NCBI GenBank assembly: GCA_021830925.1
Contig: JAKBNS010000160.1
Location: 1-34,472 of the forward strand
Length of the DNA: 34,472 bases
Source of the DNA: Pseudomonadota bacterium
GTDB lineage: Bacteria > Pseudomonadota > Gammaproteobacteria > Burkholderiales > Burkholderiaceae_C
Reading direction: 5' to 3'
Position numbers and translations under genes: made by a program. This document shows positions 18,587 to 26,585 of the stretch, piece after piece. Each line of letters begins with the position of its first letter. Positions within the stretch are counted from its first letter, which is position 1. The notes below the pieces were generated by a model. It saw nothing but the letters and a program-made list of their open reading frames with translations, was not told the origin of the DNA and did no database searches.

Positions 18587-19261
18587 TCAGCGCTGCTCCA
18601 GGCACAGCACGGCGCTGCCGGGGCTGCGCAGGTTGGTGATGGTGGCCTGGCGGCCCTTGAACCACACCTGCACCTCGCCGTTGGCGTACCGCGCGCCGTC
18701 GGCGGCCACCGTCTGCTCGAGCTGCAGCACGCCCAGCGCGGTGCTCATGGTCACGCTGACGTCGCCGAAACTGGCCAGGAAGGAGGTGCCGTCGTTGCAC
18801 ACGTAGCGCACGGCCCCGGGCGGCAGCGTCGCGGGCTGCGACGCCGATGCGGCCGGCGCGGATGCGGGTGTCGAGGGCGCCGAGGCAGCGCCAGGCGCCG
18901 CGGGTGCGGCCGCGGCCGATGCCGTGGAGGCTGCCGGCGCGGGCGCCGAAGCGCCGGGCTGCGCCGGCAGGCTCGCCGCGCTGGCCGGGGCCAGCGGCTG
19001 CACCTCGACGCCCGGCGTGGGCTGCAGGCCCTGGGCCTGCGCCGCAGGCTGCGCGGGTACGCTGGCGACGGGTGCCGGCGTGGACGCCGGAGCCGCGGCC
19101 GGATGCAGCACCACCACGGGCGCGGGCCCGTTGAGCGAAACGGTCTCGCAACCGCCCAGCAGGCCCAGCGCGGCCGTCGCGGCCAGCGCGAGCGCGCCGC
19201 GCGGAACGAGCGAATGCGGGACGGCCCGGCGTTTACTCGTGAGGTACGTCGAGGCAGGCAT
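18587..19261 (-). CDS. Lipoprotein with MliC-like lysozyme-inhibitor domain
   Basis: Predicted envelope lipoprotein of 224 residues. A basic N-terminus and hydrophobic stretch (about 22-37) end in the lipobox LLGGC, with C38 as the lipidated residue. Residues about 45-148 are a low-complexity Ala/Pro/Ser linker. The C-terminal 75 residues (VRYVCNDGTSFLASF ... ARYANGEVQVWFKGRQATI ... VLCLE) match the MliC/PliC fold, with the paired cysteines C155 and C220. MliC proteins inhibit c-type lysozyme at the outer membrane. ATG 19261 follows AAGGAG at 9 nt; an ATG at 19291 is in frame. It lies 69 bp downstream of mltA on the same strand, so both may share a transcript. The domain call is from pattern, not a search. 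Confidence 0.82.
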   Translation of the reverse strand: MPASTYLTSKRRAVPHSLVPRGALALAATAALGLLGGCETVSLNGPAPVVVLHPAAAPASTPAPVASVPAQPAAQAQGLQPTPGVEVQPLAPASAASLPAQPGASAPAPAASTASAAAAPAAPGAASAPSTPASAPAASASQPATLPPGAVRYVCNDGTSFLASFGDVSVTMSTALGVLQLEQTVAADGARYANGEVQVWFKGRQATITNLRSPGSAVLCLEQR

Positions 19262-19330
19262 CGAGGCGGACTCCTTGGCTGCGGATGGCATGCATTACAC
19301 CAGATCGATCATGGGCCTGTTCACGGCCCG

Positions 19331-20653
19331 TCAAGGCGTGGCGCCGCCGCGGTCCGGCTGCGCGCGCGGCAGCAGGATCCACATGCGGCCCGGCGATTGC
19401 ATGCGCCCGGCCGCGTCGCCGGCCGCCTCGCCGGTGCCGAAGAACAGGTCGGCGCGCAGCGGGCCGCGGATGGCGCCTCCCACGTCCTGCGCGAACACCA
19501 GGCGTTGCAGCGGCCGGCCCGCGACCCGCGTGGAAAGCCACAGGGGCATGCCCAGCGCCAGCAGTTTCTTGTCCACCGCGACGCTGCGCAGCGCGGTCAG
19601 CGGCACGCCCAACGCACCCAGAGGCCCCCGCTCGGGCTGCTGCAACGGTGCGGCGCGAAAGAACACCACGCGCGGGTTGGCGTCCAGCATCTGCTGCACG
19701 CGCTCCGGATGCAACTGCGCCCAGGCGCGGATGGTCTGCATGGTGACCGTGCCGCGCAGGTCACCCTGGTCGAGCAGCCAGCGGCCCACCGACTTGTAGG
19801 GCCAGCCGTTGTCGCCGGCGTAGCTCAGGCGCAGCATGGACCCGTCGGGCAGGCGCAGCAGCCCGGAGCCCTGCACCTGCAGGAACAGCGCGTCCACCGG
19901 GCTGCTCAGCCAGGCCACCACGTTGCGCGCCAGTTGCTGGCGCGCCTGCGCGTCGGTCTCGATCTGGGCGCGGCTCCAGAACGGCTCCACGCGCACCTGG
20001 CCGTCGCCGGTGTCCACGGTGCGGCCCCGGCGCACCTCGCCGCCTGCGCTGGCGGGCAGGTCCACGAGGTCGTCGGGCAGGCCCCACAGAGGCACCACGT
20101 AGGGCCAGCCGCGGGTGATGGACCCGGCGAACACCGGCTCGTAGTAGCCGGTGACCAGGCCGTCGTCGCCCCCGGCGGGCGTCAGCAGTTGCCAAGGCTG
20201 GAACCACTGTTCGAAGAAGGCGCGTTGCGCCGCCACGTCGGCATCGCCGATCGCCGCGGAGGCGGCGCAGGCGCTCGCCAGCAGCGCCACGCGGGCGCCG
20301 CAGTCGCGGCGCCAGGCGCTCCACAGGTTCTGGAAGTTGTCCGCGCTCCAGCCCGGCAATTGCGCGAAGCTGGTCGCGCGCATGGGCAGCGAAGTCGCCG
20401 TGGCCGCCGGCGCGGCCGGGGGCGGCGCAGCGGGTGCCGGCGACGAAGCCGCCGAGGGGGGCGAAGGGGACGAAGGGGACGAGGCTGCACCCGGCGCTGC
20501 CGCGGGCGTGCCCGGCAGCGGCGTCGTCGCGCAGGAGCCCAGCAGCACGCAGGCGCCCAGCACGCAGGCCTGCAGCGCGCCCAGCCAGGCCAGGCGTCGC
20601 CACGAGCTGACACCGGGAGGCAGCGCAGGCCAGGTCATGCGCCGCGGTCGCAT
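19331..20653 (-). CDS. mltA: Membrane-bound lytic murein transglycosylase A
   Basis: Outer-membrane lipoprotein that cleaves peptidoglycan strands with formation of 1,6-anhydromuramic acid. The 440-residue product has a lipobox VLLGSC with C41, then a Pro/Ser/Ala-rich linker to about residue 88. The MltA domains follow: LVTGYYEPVFAGS, DALFLQVQGSGLLRLPDG and the 3D-type block AQDVGGAIRGPLRADLFFGTG near the end. That block carries the conserved aspartates D390 and D402, one of which should be catalytic. The ATG at 20653 overlaps the apaG stop by one base; an in-frame ATG at 20638 is an alternative. The longer frame to 20734 runs inside apaG. Confidence 0.94.
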   Translation of the reverse strand: MRPRRMTWPALPPGVSSWRRLAWLGALQACVLGACVLLGSCATTPLPGTPAAAPGAASSPSSPSPPSAASSPAPAAPPPAAPAATATSLPMRATSFAQLPGWSADNFQNLWSAWRRDCGARVALLASACAASAAIGDADVAAQRAFFEQWFQPWQLLTPAGGDDGLVTGYYEPVFAGSITRGWPYVVPLWGLPDDLVDLPASAGGEVRRGRTVDTGDGQVRVEPFWSRAQIETDAQARQQLARNVVAWLSSPVDALFLQVQGSGLLRLPDGSMLRLSYAGDNGWPYKSVGRWLLDQGDLRGTVTMQTIRAWAQLHPERVQQMLDANPRVVFFRAAPLQQPERGPLGALGVPLTALRSVAVDKKLLALGMPLWLSTRVAGRPLQRLVFAQDVGGAIRGPLRADLFFGTGEAAGDAAGRMQSPGRMWILLPRAQPDRGGATP

Positions 20654-21051
20654 CAGTGCAGGGTCACGCCCGGCGGGATCAGCGCGAATTCGGGGATGGG
20701 CGCGTCGAACTGCGATCCGTCCTCGGCCACGCACAGGTAGCTGCCGCGCATGCTTCCGCCGGGTGTGCGCAGGCGCGTCCAGCTGGTGTATTCGAACACC
20801 TCGCCGGGGCGCAGCAGGGGTTGCTGTCCCACCACGCCGAGTCCGCGCACCTCCTCGGTGCGCCCCGTCTCGTCGGTGATCACCCAGTGCCGGGCGATCA
20901 GCTGCGCCGCGCGGCTTCCGCTGTTGCGGATGCGCACGGTATAGCTGTAGGCCCAGACGCCCTGGTGGACATCCGACTCGTCGGGCAGGAACGCGGGTTC
21001 CACCGACACCGAGAATTGATACGCATCCATGGTGGCGACGATTGTAGACAC
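20653..21051 (-). CDS. apaG: ApaG protein
   Basis: Small beta-sandwich (DUF525) protein of 132 residues, linked in other bacteria to Co2+ resistance and diadenosine-tetraphosphate metabolism; its biochemical role is unsettled. Conserved blocks include YSYTVRIRNSG, LIARHWVITDETGRTEEVRGLGVVGQQPLLRPGE and GSMRGSYLCVAEDGSQFDAPIPEF. I chose the GTG at 21051 because GGGGAG lies 6 nt upstream; the ATG at 21030 has no ribosome-binding site. It is divergent from rpe, with only 44 bp between starts, and is coupled to mltA by a one-base overlap. Confidence 0.95.
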   Translation of the reverse strand: MSTIVATMDAYQFSVSVEPAFLPDESDVHQGVWAYSYTVRIRNSGSRAAQLIARHWVITDETGRTEEVRGLGVVGQQPLLRPGEVFEYTSWTRLRTPGGSMRGSYLCVAEDGSQFDAPIPEFALIPPGVTLH

Positions 21052-21095
21052 GGCGCGCTCCCGGGGAAGGGGCCCCCTTCTAGAATGATGCCACC

Positions 21096-21794
21096 ATGAC
21101 GACCTACCGCATCGCTCCCAGCATTCTGTCGGCCGATTTCGCCCGCCTGGGCGACGAGGTCCGCAGCGTCATCGACGCCGGCGCCGATTTCATCCACTTC
21201 GACGTGATGGACAACCATTACGTGCCCAACCTGACTGTGGGCCCGCTGGTCGCGCAGGCCATCAAGCCCTACTGCAAACGCGCCGACGGCAGTCCGGTCC
21301 CGCTGGACGTGCACCTCATGGTCGAGCCGGTCGACGCGCTGGCGCAGATGTTCGCCAAGGCGGGCGCCGACATCGTCAGCTTCCACCCCGAGGCCAGCCG
21401 CCACGTCGATCGCACGCTGCAGCTGATCCGCGACTCGGGCTGCCGTGCCGGCCTGGTGTTCAACCCCGCCACCAGCCTGGACGTGCTCGACCACGTGATG
21501 GACAAGGTCGACCTGGTGCTGATCATGAGCGTCAACCCCGGCTTCGGTGGGCAGAGTTTCATTCCCGAGGCGCTGCGCAAGACCGCGATGGCGCGTCAGC
21601 GCCTGGATGCCTACCGCGCGCACAGCGGGCGCGAGGTGCTGCTGGAGGTGGACGGCGGCATCAAGGCCGACAACATCGCCGCGGTGGCCGCTGCCGGAGC
21701 CGACACCTTCGTCGCGGGCAGCGCGATCTTCGGGCAGAAGGACTACCGTGCGGTCATCGACGCGATGCGCGGCGAACTGGCCAGGGTGGCGTGA
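21096..21794 (+). CDS. rpe: Ribulose-phosphate 3-epimerase
   Basis: Interconverts ribulose 5-phosphate and xylulose 5-phosphate in the pentose phosphate or Calvin cycle, in the cytoplasm. TIM barrel of 232 residues. Signatures: [31 protein letters not shown] (metal and catalytic residues), [20 protein letters not shown] and LEVDGGI. There is no clear ribosome-binding site before ATG 21096; TAGAAT 14 nt upstream could be a -10 element giving a very short leader. The stop overlaps the gph start by 4 nt (GTGA). Confidence 0.97.
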   Translation: MTTYRIAPSILSADFARLGDEVRSVIDAGADFIHFDVMDNHYVPNLTVGPLVAQAIKPYCKRADGSPVPLDVHLMVEPVDALAQMFAKAGADIVSFHPEASRHVDRTLQLIRDSGCRAGLVFNPATSLDVLDHVMDKVDLVLIMSVNPGFGGQSFIPEALRKTAMARQRLDAYRAHSGREVLLEVDGGIKADNIAAVAAAGADTFVAGSAIFGQKDYRAVIDAMRGELARVA

Positions 21795-22501
21795 GCGCGC
21801 CCTTGCCTAACCCGGCCGGCCAGGTCGCGGTGGCCGGCGTGCCGGTGGGCGCGGCCATCGTCGACCTCGACGGCACGATGGTCGACACCCTGGGCGACTT
21901 CCTGGTGGCGCTGCGGGGCATGCTGGGCGAGCTCGGACTCGGCGGGGTCACCCCCGAGCAGGTCGCGCAGCGCGTGGGCAAGGGTTCGGAACACCTTGTC
22001 GCGCAGGTGCTGCGCCTGCACCTGCCTGCGCAGCAGGCCGATGCACTGCAGGCGCGGGCGCTCGGCGTGTACCAGCAGCACTACACGCTGGCCAACGGCC
22101 GTCACTCCGAGCTGTTTCCGGGCGTGATCGAGGGGCTGCGGCGCCTGCGCGACGCGGGCCTGGCGCTGGCCTGCGTGACCAACAAGCCCGGTGCGCACGC
22201 GCGCGAGCTGCTCGAGCGCAAGGGCCTGCTCGAATTCTTCCCCGTGGTCGCCGGCGGCGACGCCTTCGAGCGCAAGAAGCCCGATCCGCTGCCCCTGCTG
22301 CGCACCTGCGAGCGCCTCGGGCAGGCGCCGTCGCGCACCCTGATGGTGGGCGATTCGCAGAACGACGCGGCCGCCGCCCACGCCGCCGGTTGCCCCACGG
22401 CGCTGGCCACCTACGGCTACAACCACGGCGAGCCCATCCGCGCCACGCCGGCGCTGGTGTATTTCGACCGCCTGGACCAGCTGCCCCTGCAGCCGGTCTG
22501 A
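21791..22501 (+). CDS. gph: Phosphoglycolate phosphatase
   Basis: HAD-superfamily phosphatase (Gph/CbbZ type) that hydrolyses 2-phosphoglycolate, 236 residues. Motif [10 protein letters not shown] has nucleophile D25 and acid D27. Motif II is VTNKPGAHA, motif III the lysines in [11 protein letters not shown], and motif [15 protein letters not shown] helical cap lies at about 35-105. The start is the GTG at 21791, overlapping the rpe stop by 4 nt. The rpe-gph pair is typical of proteobacteria and usually leads into trpE, as here, though a minus-strand gene intervenes. Confidence 0.95.
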   Translation: MSAPLPNPAGQVAVAGVPVGAAIVDLDGTMVDTLGDFLVALRGMLGELGLGGVTPEQVAQRVGKGSEHLVAQVLRLHLPAQQADALQARALGVYQQHYTLANGRHSELFPGVIEGLRRLRDAGLALACVTNKPGAHARELLERKGLLEFFPVVAGGDAFERKKPDPLPLLRTCERLGQAPSRTLMVGDSQNDAAAAHAAGCPTALATYGYNHGEPIRATPALVYFDRLDQLPLQPV

Positions 22502-22509
22502 GTCCGGTC

Positions 22510-23211
22510 TCAGCTGGCGTCGTCGAAGCGGCCCAGCAGGGCCTTTTTCAGGCGCGTCTCGGCCGGGCGCGGGCCCAGCCACACGCGCAGCAGGTTGTCG
22601 AAGAAGTTGGCGTCGGCGTAGGGCGCTCCCTCGGTCTGGCCGTTGATGCTGATGCGCATGCCCTGGCCGGGCACGTCGGTGAGTTCGACCACGTCGCCTT
22701 CGTGCAATTCGTGGCGGTCGGCGAATAGCCCGCCCATGCGTGCCAGCCCCGTGATCATGGTGGCGAAGTCGGCCGCGGGCACGTTGTGCTTGATGTCCTC
22801 GGTGAGCTTGTCTCCCAGTTCCTTGCCGCTGACGTCGCGCAGCATCACCAGGCGCAGCAGCTTGGGACCGTTCATGCCCAGCGCCTCGTTCGCGCTGTGC
22901 GTGGGCCGCGGCAGGTAGAGCTCGGCGACGTAGACCTTGAAGATCAGGAAGTAGCGCGTGCCGGCTCCGTTGAGCACCAGACGGGTGGAGCCGACCTGGG
23001 CGCTGCGCGGCACGCTCACGCCGTGCAGCAGCAGCGGCTTGGCCTGGGCGGGCGCGGACGCGGACGCGACGGGCGCGGCCGAAGCGCCGGGGGGCTGCGC
23101 GGCGCCGGCGGCCGGCGCCAGCCACAAGGGCAGGGACAACATCAAGGGCAGGGACAACAGCAAGGGCAGCGGCGCGCGGCGCGGCAGGCTGGACGGGCTG
23201 GGCAGACGCAT
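22510..23211 (-). CDS. Secreted chalcone-isomerase-like protein
   Basis: Predicted periplasmic protein of 233 residues with a chalcone-isomerase-like (Chalcone_3) fold. A signal peptide is evident (LPLLLSLPLMLSLPLWLAPAAGAA), then a short Ala/Ser/Pro linker. The domain proper starts at LLLHGVSVPRSAQVGSTRLVLNGAGTR and continues FKVYVAELYLPRPT, LRLVMLRDVSGKELGDKL and TDVPGQGMRISINGQ. Bacterial members are not known to isomerise chalcones, and the function is unknown. ATG 23211 has GAGGAG 5 nt upstream. It is convergent with gph (8 bp between stops). A perfect palindrome lies 24-39 bp upstream of its start. Confidence 0.85.
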   Translation of the reverse strand: MRLPSPSSLPRRAPLPLLLSLPLMLSLPLWLAPAAGAAQPPGASAAPVASASAPAQAKPLLLHGVSVPRSAQVGSTRLVLNGAGTRYFLIFKVYVAELYLPRPTHSANEALGMNGPKLLRLVMLRDVSGKELGDKLTEDIKHNVPAADFATMITGLARMGGLFADRHELHEGDVVELTDVPGQGMRISINGQTEGAPYADANFFDNLLRVWLGPRPAETRLKKALLGRFDDAS

Positions 23212-23234
23212 CGGGGCTCCTCGGGCAGAGAAAA

Positions 23235-23250
23235 GCGAACGACCGTTCGC
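23235..23250. promoter_or_regulatory. Perfect palindrome upstream of the chalcone-isomerase-like gene
   Basis: GCGAACGACCGTTCGC: 7-bp arms separated by AC, 24 bp upstream of the minus-strand start codon. The form GAACG-NN-CGTTC is common for TetR-family operators. It also lies 75 bp upstream of the proposed trpE promoter. Confidence 0.4.
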
Positions 23251-23324
23251 ATGGGGCCGCAGTGTGCCTGCATCGCGGCGCCTTGGCAATCGAGCCGAGC
23301 ACAGGTACGCCTGCGCTTGGGGAT

Positions 23325-23354
23325 TTGCTAAAGTTCGCGCAGCTTGGGTATTGT
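23325..23354 (+). promoter_or_regulatory. Candidate trpE promoter
   Basis: TTGCTA (23325-23330) and TATTGT (23349-23354), each 4/6 to the sigma-70 consensus, spaced 18 bp. Transcription would start near 23361 and leave a leader of about 210 nt before trpE. Confidence 0.35.
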
Positions 23355-23388
23355 CCGTTTCCCGCAGGCCATTTTCTTCCCCTCGTCG

Positions 23389-23478
23389 ATGTTCGTCTCT
23401 CGCAAGCACGCCTTTGGTTCGGTGGACCGGGGAGCCTGGCCCTGGCGCCGCTGCTGCTTGCGCCGCTGCGCGGCGTGA
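23389..23478 (+). CDS. Possible Trp leader peptide
   Basis: Short reading frame of 29 codons in the 360-bp gap before trpE, too short for routine gene calling. Its middle reads G-A-W-P-W-R-R, so two Trp codons lie one codon apart. It starts about 28 nt after the proposed transcription start and ends 2 nt before a 9-bp hairpin. That is the geometry of a Trp attenuator. Weak points are the lack of a visible ribosome-binding site and of a T-tract, and WPW rather than adjacent Trp codons. Confidence 0.3.
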   Translation: MFVSRKHAFGSVDRGAWPWRRCCLRRCAA

Positions 23479-23480
23479 CC

Positions 23481-23558
23481 GGCGGCGCGTCGCGCCGCCA
23501 CCGAGACCACCCGCCCGCCGCGGGCGGGCCCTGACGATCCGGCGGCCCCGCGGCCGCC
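23481..23558 (+). promoter_or_regulatory. Three successive hairpins in the trpE leader
   Basis: Hairpin a, 23481-23499: arms GGCGGCGCG and CGCGCCGCC. Hairpin b, 23510-23528: arms CCCGCCCG and CGGGCGGG with loop CCG. Hairpin c, 23541-23558: arms GGCGGCC and GGCCGCC. They fill the space between the possible leader peptide and trpE. The arms are similar enough for alternative pairing (a with c), as attenuators need, but no U-tract follows. GC-rich hairpins also arise easily in DNA this GC-rich. Confidence 0.35.
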
Positions 23559-23571
23559 AACGAGCAAACCC

Positions 23572-25068
23572 ATGACCGAAACCGAATTCCAGGCCCTGGC
23601 CGACGCCGGCTACAACCGCATCGCGATGGTCTCGCAGGCCTTCGCCGACCTCGAGACCCCGCTGTCGCTGTACCTCAAGCTCACCGACGGCGGTGCCGCG
23701 CGCAATACCTTCCTGCTCGAATCCGTGGTCGGCGGCGAGCGCTTCGGGCGCTACTCCTTCATCGGCCTGGCCGCCGCCACCGAACTGCGGGTCAAGGGCG
23801 GCGTCAGCCGCGTGCTGCGCGACGGCGTCGAGGTGGAGCGATCCGAGCAGCCGCCGCTGGCCTTCATCGAAGCCTTCCGCGCGCGTCACAAGGTGGCGCT
23901 GCCGCAGGGCATGCCCCGCTTCTGCGGCGGCCTGGCCGGATATTTCGGCTACGACGCCGCGCGCTACATCGAGCCGCGGCTGCAGGCCTCGGCGCAGCGC
24001 AACCCGCGCCCGGACCCGCTGGACCTGCCCGACATCCTGCTGCTGCAATGCGAGGAGCTGGCGGTGATCGACAACCTCTCGGGGCGCCTGAGCTTCATCG
24101 TCTACGCGGATCCGACCCTGCCCGACGCGCATGCGCGCGCGCAGGCCCGCCTGCGCGAGCTGCGCGAGTTGCTGCGCGGCAGCGTGAAGGCGCCGGCCAT
24201 GCCCCCGGCCGAGGTGACGCCGGTGGAGCACGAGTTCGAGCATGCCGACTACCTGCGCGCGGTCGAACGCGCCAAGGAACTGATCGCGGCCGGGGACTTC
24301 ATGCAGGTGCAGGTGGGCCAGCGTCTGCGCAAGCGCTTCGGGCAGTCGCCGCTTGCGCTGTACCGCGCGTTGCGCACGCTGAACCCCTCGCCCTACATGT
24401 ACCTGTACAACTTCGGTGACTTCCAGGTGGTGGGTTCCTCGCCGGAGATCCTGGTGCGCCAGGAGGCCACGCCCGAAGGGCAGAAGGTCACCATCCGCCC
24501 GCTGGCCGGCACGCGTCCGCGCGGCGACACCGACGAGCGCGACCTGGCCAACGAGCGCGAACTGCTGGCCGATCCCAAGGAGCGTGCCGAGCACCTGATG
24601 CTCATCGATCTGGCGCGCAACGACCTCGGGCGCATCGCGCGCATCGGCACCGTGCAGGTGACCGAGGCCTTCGCCATCGAGCGCTACTCGCATGTCATGC
24701 ACATCGTCAGCAACGTCGAGGGTCTGCTGCAACCCGGCCTGGGCGCGCTGGACGTGATGCGGGCCACCTTCCCGGCCGGCACGCTGTCCGGGGCGCCGAA
24801 GATCCGTGCCATGGAAGTGATCGACGAGCTCGAACCCACGCGGCGCGGCCTGTATGGGGGCGCCGTGGGTTACTGGAGCTTCGCCGGCGACATGGACCTG
24901 GCCATCGCCATCCGTACCGGCATCGTGAAGGACGGCTGGCTGTACGTGCAGGCCGCCGCCGGGATCGTCGCGGACTCGGTGCCCGAGATGGAGTGGCGCG
25001 AGACCGAGGCGAAGGCCCGCGCGGTGCTGCGCGCGGCCGAGCAGGTGCAGCAGGGCCTGGACGCCTGA
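23572..25068 (+). CDS. trpE: Anthranilate synthase component I
   Basis: First step of tryptophan biosynthesis: chorismate plus ammonia or glutamine-derived ammonia to anthranilate. It has 498 residues. The Trp feedback site motif LLES is at 48-51, in NTFLLESVVGG. The chorismate-binding domain carries FMQVQVGQRLRK, GSSPEILVR, IRPLAGTRPRG, LIDLARNDLGR, YSHVMHIVSNVEG and GTLSGAPKIRAMEVIDELE. ATG 23572 has no strong ribosome-binding site. The glutaminase partner gene trpG does not follow; an EamA-like gene does, 39 bp on. So the trp operon appears split in this genome. Confidence 0.97.
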   Translation: MTETEFQALADAGYNRIAMVSQAFADLETPLSLYLKLTDGGAARNTFLLESVVGGERFGRYSFIGLAAATELRVKGGVSRVLRDGVEVERSEQPPLAFIEAFRARHKVALPQGMPRFCGGLAGYFGYDAARYIEPRLQASAQRNPRPDPLDLPDILLLQCEELAVIDNLSGRLSFIVYADPTLPDAHARAQARLRELRELLRGSVKAPAMPPAEVTPVEHEFEHADYLRAVERAKELIAAGDFMQVQVGQRLRKRFGQSPLALYRALRTLNPSPYMYLYNFGDFQVVGSSPEILVRQEATPEGQKVTIRPLAGTRPRGDTDERDLANERELLADPKERAEHLMLIDLARNDLGRIARIGTVQVTEAFAIERYSHVMHIVSNVEGLLQPGLGALDVMRATFPAGTLSGAPKIRAMEVIDELEPTRRGLYGGAVGYWSFAGDMDLAIAIRTGIVKDGWLYVQAAAGIVADSVPEMEWRETEAKARAVLRAAEQVQQGLDA

Positions 25069-25107
25069 GCGGGCGCCGGGCTTCCCCTCGCAGCCCGCCC
25101 GCACGCC

Positions 25108-25965
25108 ATGGACGCCAGTTCGCGCAAGGCGTTACGCGGTGCCGCCGCGGGCGCGATGCTGTGGGGCGTGCAGCTGGTGGCGGTGGGCGTCGCGGCGGGC
25201 ACGGTGCCGCCGCTGCTGCAGGCCACGCTGACCAGCACGGCCTCGCTGTTCGTGCTGTGGCTTTGGACCCGCTGGCGCCACATCGCGGTGTTCGCCCAGG
25301 ATGCCACGCTGACCCCCGGCATGGGCCTGGGCCTGCTATTCAGCGCGCGCACCGCGCTGCTGTACCTGGCCGTGCCGCGCATCGGCGCCGCGGCCGCGCT
25401 GGAATTCGGTGCGGCCGCGCTGCTGTTGCAGGCCGCGTTGCCCCGCGGTCCGCGCGCCTGGCCGGCGATGCTCGCCGGCGTGCTGGTGATCCTGGCGCTG
25501 GCCGCCGCGCTGCCATTGGCCGGCATGGCCCTGGCCGCCTGCGCGGCGCTGGTGTGGGTGTTGCAACAGCGGCTCCTGCGCGATGCGCGGCTGCGCGACT
25601 GCGCCGGCGAGCAGTTCGTGTTCTACCAACTCATCGGCGCTGCGGTGACCCTGCCGGTGGCCTCGGTGGTGGCCGGCGAGAACTGGCTGGTACGCCCGGG
25701 CGCCGCGGCCTGGTGGGCGCTGGCCGCGCAGCTCGGATGCTGCGTGCTGGCGCTGTCCCTGCTGTGGATCGCGCCGCGCGACGGGCTGCGGCGCGGCCCG
25801 TCGGCGGCCTCGCTGCCGTTGGCCGCGGGCGCGGCGCTGGCCTTGCAGGCACTTCTGGACATTCCGGCGCGCTGGGTGTGCTGGGGGAGCCTCGCGCTGC
25901 TGCTCGGCGGCGCGGCCTGGCTCCAGGGCCTGATCAGGGCTCCAGGCGCCCCGGCCTGGGAATGA
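25108..25965 (+). CDS. EamA/DMT-like membrane protein
   Basis: Integral membrane protein of 285 residues with about nine or ten hydrophobic segments, similar in layout to DMT-superfamily exporters (two halves, each beginning with a GAMLWG-type segment; a central charged loop near residue 155). The match is weaker than for the EamA gene at 6.2 kb, and no substrate can be proposed. It follows trpE by 39 bp on the same strand and may be co-transcribed, so a role with aromatic amino acids is possible but is only inference. Its 3' end overlaps the convergent methyltransferase gene by 32 bp. Confidence 0.8.
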   Translation: MDASSRKALRGAAAGAMLWGVQLVAVGVAAGTVPPLLQATLTSTASLFVLWLWTRWRHIAVFAQDATLTPGMGLGLLFSARTALLYLAVPRIGAAAALEFGAAALLLQAALPRGPRAWPAMLAGVLVILALAAALPLAGMALAACAALVWVLQQRLLRDARLRDCAGEQFVFYQLIGAAVTLPVASVVAGENWLVRPGAAAWWALAAQLGCCVLALSLLWIAPRDGLRRGPSAASLPLAAGAALALQALLDIPARWVCWGSLALLLGGAAWLQGLIRAPGAPAWE

Positions 25966-26389
25966 ATTTCCAGGTGCGCGCGCGGTAGGCCGCGTATTGC
26001 GGCCAGCGTTGCACGAGCAGGCGTTCCTCCAGCGACGATTTGCCCTGCAGCACCAGCAGCAGCGCGACCCAGGCCGCGAGGCGTGGCAGGTCGGCGGCGG
26101 CCACCGCCACCGCGGCCATGCCCAGCAGCAGCGAGGTGTACATGGGATGGCGCATGCGCCGGTACGGCCCGTCCGTGATCAGCTGTCCCGCCGGCCTGGG
26201 CTCCGGACGGATGTTGAAATTGCCCGGCCGGTTCCACGCCAGCACCCAGGCGCCCAGGGCGAGCGCAGCCAACGCCAGTACCAGTGCCGCCGCCGATGCG
26301 CGCCAATGCGCCGGCCAGGCGAGCATCAGCGCGACCAGCGCGAACTGCGCCAGCACCCAGAGGCGGCCGTGGTTCAACATGTCCCTCAT
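25934..26389 (-). CDS. Isoprenylcysteine carboxyl methyltransferase-like membrane protein
   Basis: Small membrane protein of 151 residues, ICMT/phospholipid-methyltransferase (PEMT) family. There are four hydrophobic segments. The C-terminal family motif is present: GPYRRMRHPMYTSLLL (about 75-90), then EERLLVQRWPQYAAYRARTWKFIP, which binds S-adenosylmethionine. Bacterial relatives methylate diverse lipophilic substrates; this one is unknown. The ATG at 26389 was chosen; an ATG three codons later is possible. Its last 32 bp overlap the convergent upstream gene, so the two transcripts are antisense at their ends. Confidence 0.87.
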   Translation of the reverse strand: MRDMLNHGRLWVLAQFALVALMLAWPAHWRASAAALVLALAALALGAWVLAWNRPGNFNIRPEPRPAGQLITDGPYRRMRHPMYTSLLLGMAAVAVAAADLPRLAAWVALLLVLQGKSSLEERLLVQRWPQYAAYRARTWKFIPRPGRLEP

Positions 26390-26520
26390 GGCGTCTCAGC
26401 GAGCAAGCCGCGCGCGCGGAACCGAAATCGACGTTTTCATGCAACGCATGGTAGCCGTCGCGCTGCCGGCTCCTCCCCTGGAATCGAAGCGGCGCTGGGA
26501 GTATCCACCCGTATCAGGGT

Positions 26521-26549
26521 TTGCCAGAGGGGGCTGGAGGGCGCAAAAT
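26521..26549 (+). promoter_or_regulatory. Candidate promoter of the DUF3579 gene
   Basis: TTGCCA (5/6 to the -35 consensus), 17-bp spacer, CAAAAT (4/6 to the -10). Predicted start of transcription near 26556, about 30 nt before the ATG. The rest of the 26390-26585 gap shows nothing distinct. Confidence 0.45.
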
Positions 26550-26585
26550 GAGGTCTGGACACAATCCTTCGCGCAGGCTCCCTCG

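Noticed and set aside
26438-26450. CATGC-AAC-GCATG inverted repeat upstream of the methyltransferase gene
   Set aside because: Arms of only five bases; such repeats occur by chance and no second copy was seen.
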